The notes: generated from the letters alone by a model not told the origin. A stretch of 39,605 nt of DNA from Pseudomonadota bacterium (GCA_026388315.1 JAPLKA010000088.1:1-39605), one strand, 5' to 3'; shown: positions 26,806 to 35,221, numbered from the stretch's first letter. Program-made: numbers and translations.

Positions 26806-28185
26806 CTAATCCCAGATTTTGCCCGGGTTCATAATATTGTTAGGATCAAAGAGTGCCTTAATATCCTTCATCATTTTGACAACGACGGGATCAGTGATCT
26901 TACTGAAGAATTTCTGTTTTTCGAGACCTATACCGTGTTCACCTGACAATACACCGCCAAACTCAACTGCCGCCTCAATAATTGCATCCATGGCCTTTAC
27001 TGCCCTGTCATAATGATCTTTGTTGTTTATATCTGTAAGGATCGCAGGGTGGAGGTTTCCGTCGCCTGCATGACCGAGCACAACAATCTCAACATTGTGT
27101 TTCTTCGCAAGCTCTTTGCATCTGTTGATTAAGGCAGGTATCTTTCCTCTCGGTACTGTTACGTCTTCAGCGAAGACTGTTTTTGCCTTGCCGAAAACCG
27201 CTGCAAACCCGGCACGTCTTGCAAGCCAGTACTTGTTGGCTTCATCTATGTCTTTTGCCACTCTTGCATCAACGGCGCCATATTTTTTTGTGATCTCCAC
27301 GATCTTTTCCGTCTCTTTCTCGACTGCTTCAGCAATTCCATCGCATTCAAAAAGAAGGACCGCATCCGCATCCTTCGGGAGGCCCATGGGCATCATTTCT
27401 TCAATTCTGTTAATAACCCAGTTATCGAGAAGTTCGATCTTGCCGGGTATTACACCATTTTCCAGAACCCTGAACACACTTTCTCCTGCCTTCGCCACAT
27501 CATCAAATACAACCATAGTGGTCTTCTTTGCAGGAGGAATAGGGTTAAGTTTTAACTCTGCCCTTGTTACCACACCAAGGGTACCTTCTGAGCTAATAAA
27601 AATGTGGAGCAGGTCATAACCCACGACGTTCTTCAATGTCCGGCCGCCAAGGTTGACAATTTCGCCTGTAGGCAGCACTACTTCAAGCCCCAGGATGTAC
27701 TGCTTCGTTACACCATATTTGACGCATGCAGGACCACCGGCATTCTCAGCAATAATACCACCCAGGGTTGCACCCAGGAAGCTCTGGGGGTCAGGCGGGA
27801 AAAAAAGCCCTTCCTTCATAAGCCTGAGGGTCAGGTCCTGAAGGACAACACCGGGTTCCACCGTAGCGGTAAGGTTCTCTTTGTCTATTTTCAATATCTT
27901 ATTCATCTTCGTAGTACAGAGAACAATTCCACCGTGCCAGGGAACAGAGCCACCGCTCACATTTGTGCCTCCACCCCTCGGAGTCACGGGTACCTTTTCA
28001 ACATTGGCAATCTTCATAATCTCAGAAATTTCCTTTGTGCTTGTAGGGAACACCACTACATCGGGCTCATGTATCCAGCTTGTGGTCCCGTCATAGGAAT
28101 ATGCCTTCAACGCCTCAGGCGTTGTGAGGACATTTTCTTTACCAACAATCCTCTGAAATTCGCCTATTAATGATTCTTTTATCAT
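26806..28185 (-). CDS. FAD-linked oxidase (GlcD / D-lactate dehydrogenase type)
   Basis: This 459-residue VAO/PCMH-family flavoprotein oxidises a 2-hydroxyacid such as glycolate or D-lactate. VTPRGGGTNVSGGSVP and FLGATLGGIIAENAGGP form the FAD-binding region, and the C-terminal GVLSGEHGIG and DPNNIMNPGKIWD are hallmarks of the GlcD/DLD group. The protein has no Fe-S motif of its own; its neighbour supplies that. It is first in the unit, behind a promoter-like TTGACA (28261-28266 complement) and TATATG (28237-28242 complement). The true substrate is open. No etfAB genes are adjacent. Confidence 0.9.
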   Translation of the reverse strand: MIKESLIGEFQRIVGKENVLTTPEALKAYSYDGTTSWIHEPDVVVFPTSTKEISEIMKIANVEKVPVTPRGGGTNVSGGSVPWHGGIVLCTTKMNKILKIDKENLTATVEPGVVLQDLTLRLMKEGLFFPPDPQSFLGATLGGIIAENAGGPACVKYGVTKQYILGLEVVLPTGEIVNLGGRTLKNVVGYDLLHIFISSEGTLGVVTRAELKLNPIPPAKKTTMVVFDDVAKAGESVFRVLENGVIPGKIELLDNWVINRIEEMMPMGLPKDADAVLLFECDGIAEAVEKETEKIVEITKKYGAVDARVAKDIDEANKYWLARRAGFAAVFGKAKTVFAEDVTVPRGKIPALINRCKELAKKHNVEIVVLGHAGDGNLHPAILTDINNKDHYDRAVKAMDAIIEAAVEFGGVLSGEHGIGLEKQKFFSKITDPVVVKMMKDIKALFDPNNIMNPGKIWD

Positions 28186-28236
28186 CCATGCCCCCTTATC
28201 CTAACGGTTATTTGGTATTGTTACTTATTTCACTTA

Positions 28237-28266
28237 CATATATCCTTTTCACGCTGAATTTGTCAA
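28237..28266 (-). promoter_or_regulatory. Sigma70-type promoter of the FAD oxidase operon
   Basis: On the minus strand: TTGACA (28266-28261), 18 bases, TATATG (28242-28237), 52 bases before the start codon at 28185. It lies in the divergent spacer 28186-28459, which is AT-rich and otherwise shows no gene. Confidence 0.65.
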
Positions 28267-28459
28267 GAAAATATACTAACCAAAACTCTACGTTACAATA
28301 CTTGTGCAAAATGGATAAATATTTCAAAAAACTCTTTAAAATAAATCGTTATTTCATTATGCATTTTTAAAATAATCCGGATAAATGCAGGTAAATAATT
28401 TTTATTCACAAGCCTATTTTCTTGCAAAAAATGGGAAGAAATTGGTATCATCTTGCAAC

Positions 28460-29770
28460 ATGATGGAATTATTTAAAGATTCAGATTTCACAAAGAAAAA
28501 CATCAAAAAACCATTAGCAGATAGAATGAGGCCAAAATCACTTGATGATTTTACGGGTCAGGAACATCTCCTCGGTAATGGTAAACTTTTAAGTGTTCTC
28601 CTTGAAAAAAAGGATGTGCCATCCATGATATTATGGGGGCCAAGTGGTGTTGGAAAAACAACGATTGGATGGATCATCGGCAAGGAAATGGGTCTGCCTT
28701 TTATTCCGTTGAGCGCCGTAAACATTGGAATAAAGGAAGTGAAAGAAGTATTACAAAAAACCAGGATGCAGAAAATTATCCTTTTTATTGATGAATTTCA
28801 CAGGTTTAACAAATTGCAGCAGGATACATTTCTCCCGCACGTGGAAAACGGAGACATTATACTCATAGGCGCCACAACTGAAAATCCCTCTTTCGAAGTC
28901 ATCTCCCCGCTCCTCTCCAGGATGAAGGTGCTTACGTTGAACCCACTCAATAATGCTGAATTGATCCGGATTGTAAAAAGAGCCCTTGAGAACGATGCGG
29001 AACTGAAAAATTCATCATTGAAAATCGATGAGAATATCATAGAAGAATTGGTGATGCTTGCCAATGGCGATGCAAGAAAAGCGCTTAACCTTCTGGAAGT
29101 CTGCCATAAGATGGTTAAAGTGGCAGGAAAAGGGGATCAGGTTATTGACCGCAGCATCCTGAGAGAAGCCTACCAGAAAAACATTGCGGTTTATGACAAA
29201 AAGGGTGAGATGCATTACGACCTCATCAGCGCCTTGCACAAAAGCATGAGGGGGTCCGATCCTGATGCAGCGCTCTACTGGCTTGCACGCATGGTCGAAG
29301 GCGGTGAAGACCCGCTCTACATAATGAGAAGGATGGTAAGATTTGCATCGGAAGATGTGGGCAATGCAGATCCACATGCATTGACCCTTACAGTTTCAGC
29401 CATGGAGGCCTTTAAATTTATCGGCCCGCCCGAAGGGTATCTGGCCCTTGCACAAGCCTGTATATACCTCTCGTTATGTGAAAAGAGCAACGCGATCTAT
29501 AAGGCATATAACTCGGTAAGCCATGATGTGAAGAACCTGCCGGAGTATCCGGTACCCTTTCATATTCGTAATGCTCCCACAAAGCTTATGGAAGGACTGG
29601 GTTATGGAAATGGATACCTTTATCCCCATGACTATGATGACGCCCTCGTCAGACAGGCATATATGCCGGAACAGATTAAAGACAAAAGGTATTACCGCCC
29701 GACTGACAGAGGTTATGAAAAAAAATTAAAAGAATTCCTGGAAAAAGTCAAAAAGGTGAAAGGAGCGTAG
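28460..29770 (+). CDS. rarA: Replication-associated recombination protein RarA (MgsA)
   Basis: A clamp-loader-like AAA+ ATPase acting at stalled replication forks. ADRMRPKSLDDFTGQEHLLG opens the domain; Walker A is GPSGVGKTT, Walker B FIDEFHRFN, and sensor 1 GATTENPSF. The C-terminal part (YWLARMVEGGEDPLYIMRRMVRFASEDVGNADP) is the tetramerisation region specific to this family. The frame begins at ATG 28385, but the extra 25 residues are not family-like; ATG 28460 or 28463 fits better. No clear ribosome site was found for any of them. Complete. Confidence 0.93.
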   Translation: MMELFKDSDFTKKNIKKPLADRMRPKSLDDFTGQEHLLGNGKLLSVLLEKKDVPSMILWGPSGVGKTTIGWIIGKEMGLPFIPLSAVNIGIKEVKEVLQKTRMQKIILFIDEFHRFNKLQQDTFLPHVENGDIILIGATTENPSFEVISPLLSRMKVLTLNPLNNAELIRIVKRALENDAELKNSSLKIDENIIEELVMLANGDARKALNLLEVCHKMVKVAGKGDQVIDRSILREAYQKNIAVYDKKGEMHYDLISALHKSMRGSDPDAALYWLARMVEGGEDPLYIMRRMVRFASEDVGNADPHALTLTVSAMEAFKFIGPPEGYLALAQACIYLSLCEKSNAIYKAYNSVSHDVKNLPEYPVPFHIRNAPTKLMEGLGYGNGYLYPHDYDDALVRQAYMPEQIKDKRYYRPTDRGYEKKLKEFLEKVKKVKGA

Positions 29771-29801
29771 AGCGGAGAGCGGGTATCCGATATCCGTACG
29801 G

Positions 29802-29826
29802 TTTAATCCTGCCGAAGGCGGGACAA
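29802..29826. repeat. Dispersed hairpin word, copy 2
   Basis: TTTAATCCTGCCGAAGGC plus GGGACAA, preceded by CCGTACGG, in the spacer before the methyltransferase. CCTGCC and GGCGGG form a 6-base stem (one G-T pair) with a GAA loop. Confidence 0.75.
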
Positions 29827-29846
29827 TGGGGGGGGAGAAGGCAACG

Positions 29847-30533
29847 ATGAGTGATAATAGCACACCCCACAGAGCAAAGGAGTATGATGAAGAGGTCCGC
29901 AGGACGATCCCCTTCTACCACCTGTTTCATACCGAAACCATCGACCTGGTCCGAACGCTTCTGCCAAGCGTATCGGTCTGGCTTGACACCGGCTGTGGCA
30001 CAGGCTACCTTGCGGAGCAAGCGCTGCCTCTTCTGCCCAAGGTGCGTTTTCTTCTGGCCGATCCCTCTCCGGCGATGCTCGACCAAGCCCGTGGAAGGCT
30101 TGCACGCTTTCCGTTAGCAGACATCCGCTTCCTTGGCGCCGTGGCTACGGAGGAACTCGTCGGCGTAGTGCCCGAGACTCCCCAGGTGATTACCGCCATC
30201 CAAAGCCACCATTATGGCGGAGAGGAGGTTAGGAGGCTTGCAACCGCTGTATGTTATCGGCTCCTGGAACCGGGAGGCCTCTATGTCACTTTCGAGAACA
30301 TTCAACCGGACACGGCACGAGGCATCAACATCAGCCTTGATCGCTGGCTCCGTTTCCAGCGTGAGGCGGACCGCTCACCACAGGAGGTGGAGGAGCACCG
30401 TTCCCGTTTCGGCAGGAACTATTTCCCGATTACCGTTGCCGAGCACCTGCAGCTTCTACGGGCAACCGGTTTTACCGTTGTCGAGATACTCTGGCTGTCA
30501 CAGATGCAGGCGGGCTTCTACGCCATTAAATAA
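29847..30533 (+). CDS. SAM-dependent class I methyltransferase
   Basis: About 228 residues. VWLDTGCGTGYLAEQAL is motif I (SAM-binding glycines), LADPSPAMLDQARGRL contains the acidic residue binding the SAM ribose, and the IQSHHYGG stretch lies at motif IV. The substrate is unknown. ATG 29847 is chosen because GGAGAAGG (29834-29841) precedes it at good spacing; ATG 29826 lies in the dispersed repeat. Base composition is richer in G+C than rarA just upstream, suggesting that this gene and the next two arrived together. Confidence 0.85.
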   Translation: MSDNSTPHRAKEYDEEVRRTIPFYHLFHTETIDLVRTLLPSVSVWLDTGCGTGYLAEQALPLLPKVRFLLADPSPAMLDQARGRLARFPLADIRFLGAVATEELVGVVPETPQVITAIQSHHYGGEEVRRLATAVCYRLLEPGGLYVTFENIQPDTARGINISLDRWLRFQREADRSPQEVEEHRSRFGRNYFPITVAEHLQLLRATGFTVVEILWLSQMQAGFYAIK

Positions 30534-30949
30534 TGCGCGATAACGGGACATCTCTAAACAATTCAATAACAAGTAAAGTCTCCCTGAAAGCGTGTGTTTG
30601 CTACTTTCACACACGATACTCCATTGCAAGCGGTAATCATTATTGCCGCCTTTTCCCCCTTGACATACAAACTTTTCATATCTTTCACCCAAACTCTGAA
30701 AAACAATGTCTTATCAATTGATGCGGGGAAGGGCTCCGCGCCTGCATGGCGATACCGTCACCGGCAAATAATATGTTGTATTTTTATAATGTTTGAAGGA
30801 AAATGAAAAGGGAAATGGGGCGTCATTATACGAATAATTTTTTTGGCTTGGGAAAGTTATTTATTTGTTATGGACCATCCCCTCTATCTTTGCCCTGGAG
30901 AGCCTGAAATGCAAGAAATAAGACCTGACAAGATTTTTCAAGGTGTAAC
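30534..30949. other. Spacer before the nucleobase permease
   Basis: About 415 bases, AT-rich, between two GC-rich genes. No gene is supported. A 7-base stem (CGTGTGT at 30591-30597, ACACACG at 30609-30615) without a T run could be a weak terminator for the methyltransferase. I looked for a purine riboswitch because of the permease but could not recognise its conserved core. Confidence 0.4.
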
Positions 30950-32734
30950 ATGAAACGAAGAATGTGGCTGGACACCTTCCTGCCTCCCTTTGTTGAAACG
31001 GAAAGGGAGAAGCCCCGCGATATGCTCTATATCGCCCAGGAGACGCCTCCTCCTTCCACAATCCTGATGGCCGGCATCCAGCACACACTTGTGGCGCTCA
31101 TGCTGGTAGTCTACCTGGTAATCGTGGGTCAGGATATAGGGCTTGCGGGTGGTCAACTGAGAGGATTCATATCACTGGGCGTTGTGGTCATGGGCATCGG
31201 TACCCTGCTGAACAGTCTAACCACCCGGGTCAGCGCCGGCCACTTGCTGGTCCATATACCCAGTCCCATCACGATGACGGTTTTCATTCTCGTTGTGATG
31301 ACGTTCGGGTTGAGTGCCGCAGCCGGAGGTATGCTGGTGGCGGGCTTCATTGTCTTCTTCATGGGTCGTTTCCTGCCCCGTTTGCAGGTCCTGTTTCCAC
31401 CCGAGGTCACCGGAGTTCTGCTGGTACTTTTAGGGGTGTGTCTGCTGCCCGGGGGTGTGCGGCGGTTTATCGGCCTGGAGGAAGGGGTCACCTTCTTCAA
31501 CATGGGTTCCGTACTCATCGCCCTGTGCACTCTGGGAACTATCACAGCTATTTCCGTCTGGTCTTCGGGACGTGTCCGTGTATTCGCTCTGATCATCGGC
31601 GTCGCTATCGGCCTGTTGGCGGCGGTTCTGACCGGCCACTTCGGTACCGCCGAACTAACTGCCGTGGCCGGACAACCCTTATTCGCCATGCCTTTCAGCG
31701 ATTACAGGCCGCCGGTTCCCACATGGGTTCCGGGTGCGATCATCCCTCTGGCGTTGACACTGATCATCAGCGCCGTGGACGAAGTCGGCTGCGGGGTAAT
31801 GGTGGACAGGATGAACAATAACCAATGGCGGCGGCCTGATCTGCCCATGATCGGCCGGCTGCTGAACATTATGGGCATTTGTAATGTTTTAAGCGGACTG
31901 ACAGGAACGCTGACAACTGGCAGTTCATCGGCCAACCTGGGACTCGCGCATGCAACAGGCGTGGCGGCCAGACGGGTGGGGACTGCGGCGGGTCTGATGC
32001 TCATCGCGATCGCATGTCTTCCTAAGATCAGCCTGTTCATTACCCTCCTGCCGCGAGCAGTCATCGGAGCAATTCTGGTTTACACCGCCGCCTACATGAT
32101 GGTCTCCGGAACAGAGTTGATCCTGTCGAGACTGCTCAACAGCCGAAGGCGGGCAACCGTGGGGCTGAGCCTGGCTGCAGGCATGGCGGTGTTGATGGTT
32201 CCGGAACTGACCGCAACGATGCCCCTGGAGATTAAACCCATTCTGGGCTCGGGGCTCGTGGTCGGGGTCGTGTCCGCCATCGTTTTGAATCTCATCTTTC
32301 GTATCGGTGTGTCCCGGCGCGGAGAGATACTGCTTGACGGGCAGAGACCGACGCTGCAGGCGGCGCGATTCCTGGAGGAACGCGGAGCAGACTGGGGAGC
32401 GAGGCGGGACGTCATCGGACATGCCGGCATAGCCGTGGGCGAGGCGCTGGAGACCTTACAAGGGGCTGGATTGCTTCAGGGGTCGGCGCGTTTGATGGCC
32501 GTCTTTGACGAGTACAAGCTGATCGTGACCCTTGACTATCCGGGGCGAGGTATTCGCCTGGCCGAAGAGCGTGCCGTCGATTTACAGGCGCTTCTGGATG
32601 AGGAGCATGATGACGCGGCGCTGGATGAGGCCATGGCTGTGGTATCGGCAGGTATGATCCGCAACATGGCCGATCAGGTCGAATGCAGCGAGCGAAAGGG
32701 CCGGGGCCGCATTCGGCTGATTTTCAACCACTGA
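30950..32734 (+). CDS. NCS2-family nucleobase permease with C-terminal HATPase-like domain
   Basis: A 594-residue inner-membrane protein. Residues about 35-460 have the multiple spanning segments of the xanthine/uracil permease family (SLC23 type), with VGQDIGL, PSPITMTVFILVVMTFGLSAAAGG and SSANLGLAHATGVAARRVG as recognisable parts. The last 130 residues are soluble and resemble a GHKL/RsbW-like ATPase: VGEALETL at the N-box place and LDYPGRGI at the DxGxG place. The N-box Asn seems absent and the second glycine box is not obvious, so ATP binding is doubtful. AAGGTG precedes ATG 30950. The composition is GC-rich. The domain may gate uptake; that is inference. Confidence 0.85.
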   Translation: MKRRMWLDTFLPPFVETEREKPRDMLYIAQETPPPSTILMAGIQHTLVALMLVVYLVIVGQDIGLAGGQLRGFISLGVVVMGIGTLLNSLTTRVSAGHLLVHIPSPITMTVFILVVMTFGLSAAAGGMLVAGFIVFFMGRFLPRLQVLFPPEVTGVLLVLLGVCLLPGGVRRFIGLEEGVTFFNMGSVLIALCTLGTITAISVWSSGRVRVFALIIGVAIGLLAAVLTGHFGTAELTAVAGQPLFAMPFSDYRPPVPTWVPGAIIPLALTLIISAVDEVGCGVMVDRMNNNQWRRPDLPMIGRLLNIMGICNVLSGLTGTLTTGSSSANLGLAHATGVAARRVGTAAGLMLIAIACLPKISLFITLLPRAVIGAILVYTAAYMMVSGTELILSRLLNSRRRATVGLSLAAGMAVLMVPELTATMPLEIKPILGSGLVVGVVSAIVLNLIFRIGVSRRGEILLDGQRPTLQAARFLEERGADWGARRDVIGHAGIAVGEALETLQGAGLLQGSARLMAVFDEYKLIVTLDYPGRGIRLAEERAVDLQALLDEEHDDAALDEAMAVVSAGMIRNMADQVECSERKGRGRIRLIFNH

Positions 32735-32791
32735 CCGGAGTCCGACTGCCCGTACCGGTTGCAATTCTCCGGAAATGCTATATCATGTCCA

Positions 32792-32937
32792 TATCAGACC
32801 AATTCGGATTCAAAGATAGCACCCAGAGGGTACCCGGGCAACAAGGAGGAGGCGACGGAGGCGTACATTTTAGTACGTCGAGGAGGTGACGACGAAGGCA
32901 ACGAAGTTATATGAATGAAGGCTAATTGGTATCAGAC
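32792..32937. mobile_element. Possible small non-autonomous element
   Basis: The 8-base word TATCAGAC is repeated directly at 32792-32799 and 32930-32937, and the enclosed 130 bases begin with CAATTCGG and end with CTAATTG, a weak inverted repeat. The inside is rich in GAGGAGG-like and ACGACGAAGG words. It could be a MITE-like insertion with its target duplication. Only this copy was seen. Confidence 0.3.
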
Positions 32938-32962
32938 TACACGATTCGACAGGAGGAAGACA

Positions 32963-33484
32963 ATGATCGAGATTCTCAGAACCAGGCGCAGCATAAGGAA
33001 ATATGAGAAAAAAGGGATTGATAAAGGCTTGGCGGATATCCTCAAGGAGGCCCTGCTCCGCTGCCCCTCATCCCGGGGCAACAATCCCTGGACCTTTATA
33101 TTCGTGGACGATCGTGAGCTGCTCCACCGGCTCTCTCAGGCAAAAGAGCGCGGATCAACTTTCCTTAAAGATGCGGCGCTGTGTATCGTGGTCTGCGGAG
33201 ATGAAACGAAGTCGGACGTGTGGGTGGAGGATTGCTCCATCACCTCAATTGTTGTACAGCTTACAGCTCATTCATTAGGTCTTGGAACCTGCTGGGTTCA
33301 GGTCAGAAACAGGTTTTACGCCGGGGAAAAGACCTCGGAGAGCTATATTCAGGAACTCCTCGGCATACCCGACCACTTGCGAGTAGAGTGCCTGATCAGC
33401 ATGGGTTATCCCGCGGAAACCAAAACGCCGGTCCCCTTCGAACAACTCGAGTACGGAAAGATAAAATACAACGGCTACCGGTGA
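32963..33484 (+). CDS. Nitroreductase-family flavoprotein
   Basis: A 173-residue FMN oxidoreductase of the nitroreductase fold. EILRTRRSIRKYEKKGID at the N terminus provides the phosphate-binding Arg-Ser-Ile-Arg region, and CPSSRGNNPWTFIFVDD is the flavin contact. GLGTCWVQVRNR and LISMGYPAE are the C-terminal parts. ATG 32963 is selected for the AGGAGG at 32951-32956; the frame is open to 32915. It is short for the family but complete at the landmarks. Substrate unknown. The next 270 bases lead into a decayed toxin gene. Confidence 0.88.
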   Translation: MIEILRTRRSIRKYEKKGIDKGLADILKEALLRCPSSRGNNPWTFIFVDDRELLHRLSQAKERGSTFLKDAALCIVVCGDETKSDVWVEDCSITSIVVQLTAHSLGLGTCWVQVRNRFYAGEKTSESYIQELLGIPDHLRVECLISMGYPAETKTPVPFEQLEYGKIKYNGYR

Positions 33485-33567
33485 TCCCCGGTACACACAG
33501 TGATGATTTCCCTTGCAGGTTCAGGGGGGAATGTTGCAGAAAAAGAAAAAAGGAGAACACCACAGAT

Positions 33568-33759
33568 GAAGAGCTACCGGAAAGAGTTATGGTTCAACAC
33601 ATCCACGAGAAGGGCATATATCAACATTACCTCTCAAAAGGTCGACCGCTACATATTGTTGCAGCAGATAACATCGTTGATAACGAAACAATTGTTATTA
33701 CTGTTTATGAGCCTGAGCAAGACAAATGGAGCCCTAATTTTAAAAGGAGAATCCCATGA
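33568..33759 (+). pseudogene. DUF4258 toxin remnant (3-prime part)
   Basis: The frame reads SKGRPLHIVAADNIVDNETI, then VITVYEPEQDKWSPNF and a basic tail. This is the C-terminal half of DUF4258-type (RelE-like fold) toxins, including the usual ITVYEP motif. The N-terminal half is missing; the preceding bases do not resemble it. The stop TGA overlaps the ATG of the YgiT/MqsA gene (ATGA), the normal arrangement of this pair, so it is a truncated TA operon. A short functional form starting at ATG 33589 is possible but unlikely. Confidence 0.65.
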
Positions 33760-33983
33760 AATGCGTCATTTGCAAACACGCTGAAACAAAACCCGGCACA
33801 ACGACTGTCACCCTGGAAAGGGATGCCCTTACCTACGTTATTAAGCAGGTGCCTGCTTAAGTTTGCCCGAATTGCGGCGAAGATTACGTAGATGAGAATG
33901 TAACAGGTGATCTGCTGAAATCTGCAGAGCAGATGGCAAAAGTCGGTGCACAGGTGGATATACGCCAATATATTGCCGCATGA
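33756..33983 (+). pseudogene. YgiT/MqsA-type zinc-finger antitoxin interrupted by a stop
   Basis: From ATG 33756 (AAAAGGAG upstream) the frame reads MKCVICKHAETKPGTTTVTL, then VIKQVPA, a TAA at 33858-33860, and VCPNCGEDYVDENVTGDLL, ending at TGA 33981-33983. This is the N-terminal zinc-binding domain of YgiT/MqsA antitoxins with its two CxxC pairs (CVIC and CPNC). The codon at the stop is Glu in relatives as I recall them, so a single G-to-T change (GAA to TAA) may have broken it. The protein would be 75 codons long with the stop read through, typical for DUF4258 partners. Confidence 0.75.
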
Positions 33984-34017
33984 ACTCAGGTCGAATGAAA
34001 ATAATATCGAGGTCATA

Positions 34018-34153
34018 ATCCTCAACTATCCGAAATCTGAAAGCGTATCGGAGGCAATGATGGAAACAGTTTCCGTCATTGTTGCACAGCATGAAAATCA
34101 ACAAGGACGCTTCTTAACGGGCTATTGCTCTTAAAACTTTTTGATGAGATTCA
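34018..34153 (+). pseudogene. ParB-like gene relic, copy B
   Basis: Translated with one frame correction it gives SEAMMETVSVIVAQH, then KSTRTLLNGLLLLKLFDEIH. This matches residues 152-190 of the ParB-like gene at 4301 (SDELVATVATTLQ, then KSTKTLFNGLSLLKLPDEIQ). A base appears lost near 34091 (TGAAAA where TGGAAAA would restore the frame). The 136 bases are nearly identical (about 3 substitutions seen) to 35865-36000. A 27-base palindrome with one mismatch lies at 34055-34081. Confidence 0.75.
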
Positions 34154-34248
34154 TAGGGCAATCCAAAATGAAGGCAGTGGATGGTGGATGGCAATCAGAA
34201 AACATCGAAAAACATCGAACCTTGAACAGCTTTTTGCAATCCGTACGG

Positions 34249-34273
34249 TTTAATCCTGCCGAAGGCAGGACAA
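34249..34273. repeat. Dispersed hairpin word, copy 3
   Basis: TTTAATCCTGCCGAAGGC followed by AGGACAA, preceded by CCGTACGG as in copy 2. One base differs from copies 1 and 2 in the stem. Confidence 0.75.
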
Positions 34274-34316
34274 TCGATATATTCCATACGGTTCTATTTC
34301 GGTCCTATTTTTCAGG

Positions 34317-34805
34317 TTACTCCCCTGCCAATTTACAAACATCATTTATGAATGTATCTGAGAGCCACAGACCTGAGCTTTGAAGTTTTCCAAGGTTTTC
34401 TCGAACTGATTTTACTATTCCCTTTCTTTTGGCCAGAACGATTATCCCTACTGTTCCGGTAAAATTACATCCCAACGATTCGGCACATCTCCTTGCTTGT
34501 AAATCATCTATAATAGCCCAACAATCGGGATTCTTGTATACGTAAGAAAGAACAGCATTTTCGCCTTCACCTAAATCCCATGCTGCTATAGTTGGATTAA
34601 TCGGTATGTTTTTGATCGTCTTCAACCATTTCCGGGAAAGCACAGTGTTTATACCAAAGTCAACAGCGCTTTTTGCCGTGACCTCCTTCTTGACGTTATC
34701 GGGTACAAGAATATCTTTAAACAAGGCCGGTAATAATTCAGAAAGCTCGCTTTTAGATAGACAGATCAGTGGTGATGCATTTAAAATCACACGACTAATC
34801 GGCAT
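34317..34805 (-). CDS. DUF3368 PIN-like toxin
   Basis: A 162-residue PIN-like nuclease of the DUF3368 family. RVILNASPLICLSK at the N terminus (the first acidic residue is Asn, as is common in this family), DLGEGENAVLSY with Glu, and AIIDDLQARRCAESLGCNFTGTVGIIVLAK with the conserved DD and GTVG are all in place. It probably cuts RNA. It overlaps the UPF0175 antitoxin gene by 11 bases on the minus strand. No truncation is seen. Confidence 0.85.
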   Translation of the reverse strand: MPISRVILNASPLICLSKSELSELLPALFKDILVPDNVKKEVTAKSAVDFGINTVLSRKWLKTIKNIPINPTIAAWDLGEGENAVLSYVYKNPDCWAIIDDLQARRCAESLGCNFTGTVGIIVLAKRKGIVKSVRENLGKLQSSGLWLSDTFINDVCKLAGE

Positions 34806-35052
34806 TTTGTAACTCTTTTCCTATATTGTCAGCCGTATATTGAAACGGGGAAACCCCAAACCTTGCCAATGAAAAAACGAATTCTGACCGGGTCAGGTCA
34901 GCTATTTCAGCCGCCTTTTCCTGTGATACTATTCCCATTTCATACCACTTTACAGCAGCAGCCAACCGCATTTCTGCGGCGAACTCTGGTGGACTCTTTC
35001 TTATTGCAGAAAATGCACCGTCGGGCATATCGAGCTTTAAGGCATATGACAT
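34795..35052 (-). CDS. UPF0175 antitoxin
   Basis: An 85-residue helical protein: PEFAAEMRLAAAVKWYEMGIVSQEKAAEIADLTRSEFVFSLARFGVSPFQY is the UPF0175 (COG2886) HTH pattern, ending in the usual aromatic-rich toxin-binding tail. It binds DNA and neutralises its DUF3368 partner, which starts within its last codons. CAGGAGG on the minus strand (35058-35064) precedes the ATG. A TTAGTATACTAA palindrome at 35089-35100 is a likely operator. Confidence 0.88.
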   Translation of the reverse strand: MSYALKLDMPDGAFSAIRKSPPEFAAEMRLAAAVKWYEMGIVSQEKAAEIADLTRSEFVFSLARFGVSPFQYTADNIGKELQNAD

Positions 35053-35088
35053 TTTGGCCTCCTGTTTCTCACTATTTTCACAGCTTAC

Positions 35089-35100
35089 TTAGTATACTAA
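35089..35100. promoter_or_regulatory. Candidate autoregulatory operator of the UPF0175 module
   Basis: TTAGTATACTAA, a perfect 12-base palindrome 37 bases upstream of the antitoxin start; such sites are often bound by antitoxins. Confidence 0.4.
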
Positions 35101-35196
35101 AAAAGCACGGCAAAATAAAGAAAGGGAAACGACAAAAAGTTTCAAAAGGGAAATCGCGCGATGCAAGGTCTGTTTTGATTTTCCCGATATTTAAAC

Positions 35197-35221
35197 AATG
35201 GTTACAACTGTTGTAACCATT
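35197..35221. repeat. Palindrome D
   Basis: Arms AATGGTTACAAC and GTTGTAACCATT around a central T. The flanking frame reads MVTTVVTIFSGRS, resembling LVATVATTLQISGKS of the ParB-like gene. Confidence 0.9.

Larger units (their letters stand above)
33984..34316. other. Gene-free stretch with ParB relic and dispersed hairpin
   Basis: It contains the 34018-34153 ParB-like relic (see that entry), a GTGGATGGTGGATGG-like run near 34175-34191, and the third dispersed hairpin copy at 34249-34273. No functional gene is supported. Confidence 0.6.

Noticed and set aside
28170-28370. Small frame in the divergent spacer before rarA
   Set aside because: It overlaps the promoter of the FAD oxidase operon and the start of that gene, with no ribosome site.
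30534-30949. Purine riboswitch upstream of the permease
   Set aside because: The conserved three-way-junction core could not be found in this spacer.
33946-34134. A 62-codon frame across the ParB relic B
   Set aside because: It reads the relic out of its original frame after the one-base loss; no ribosome site and no independent similarity.
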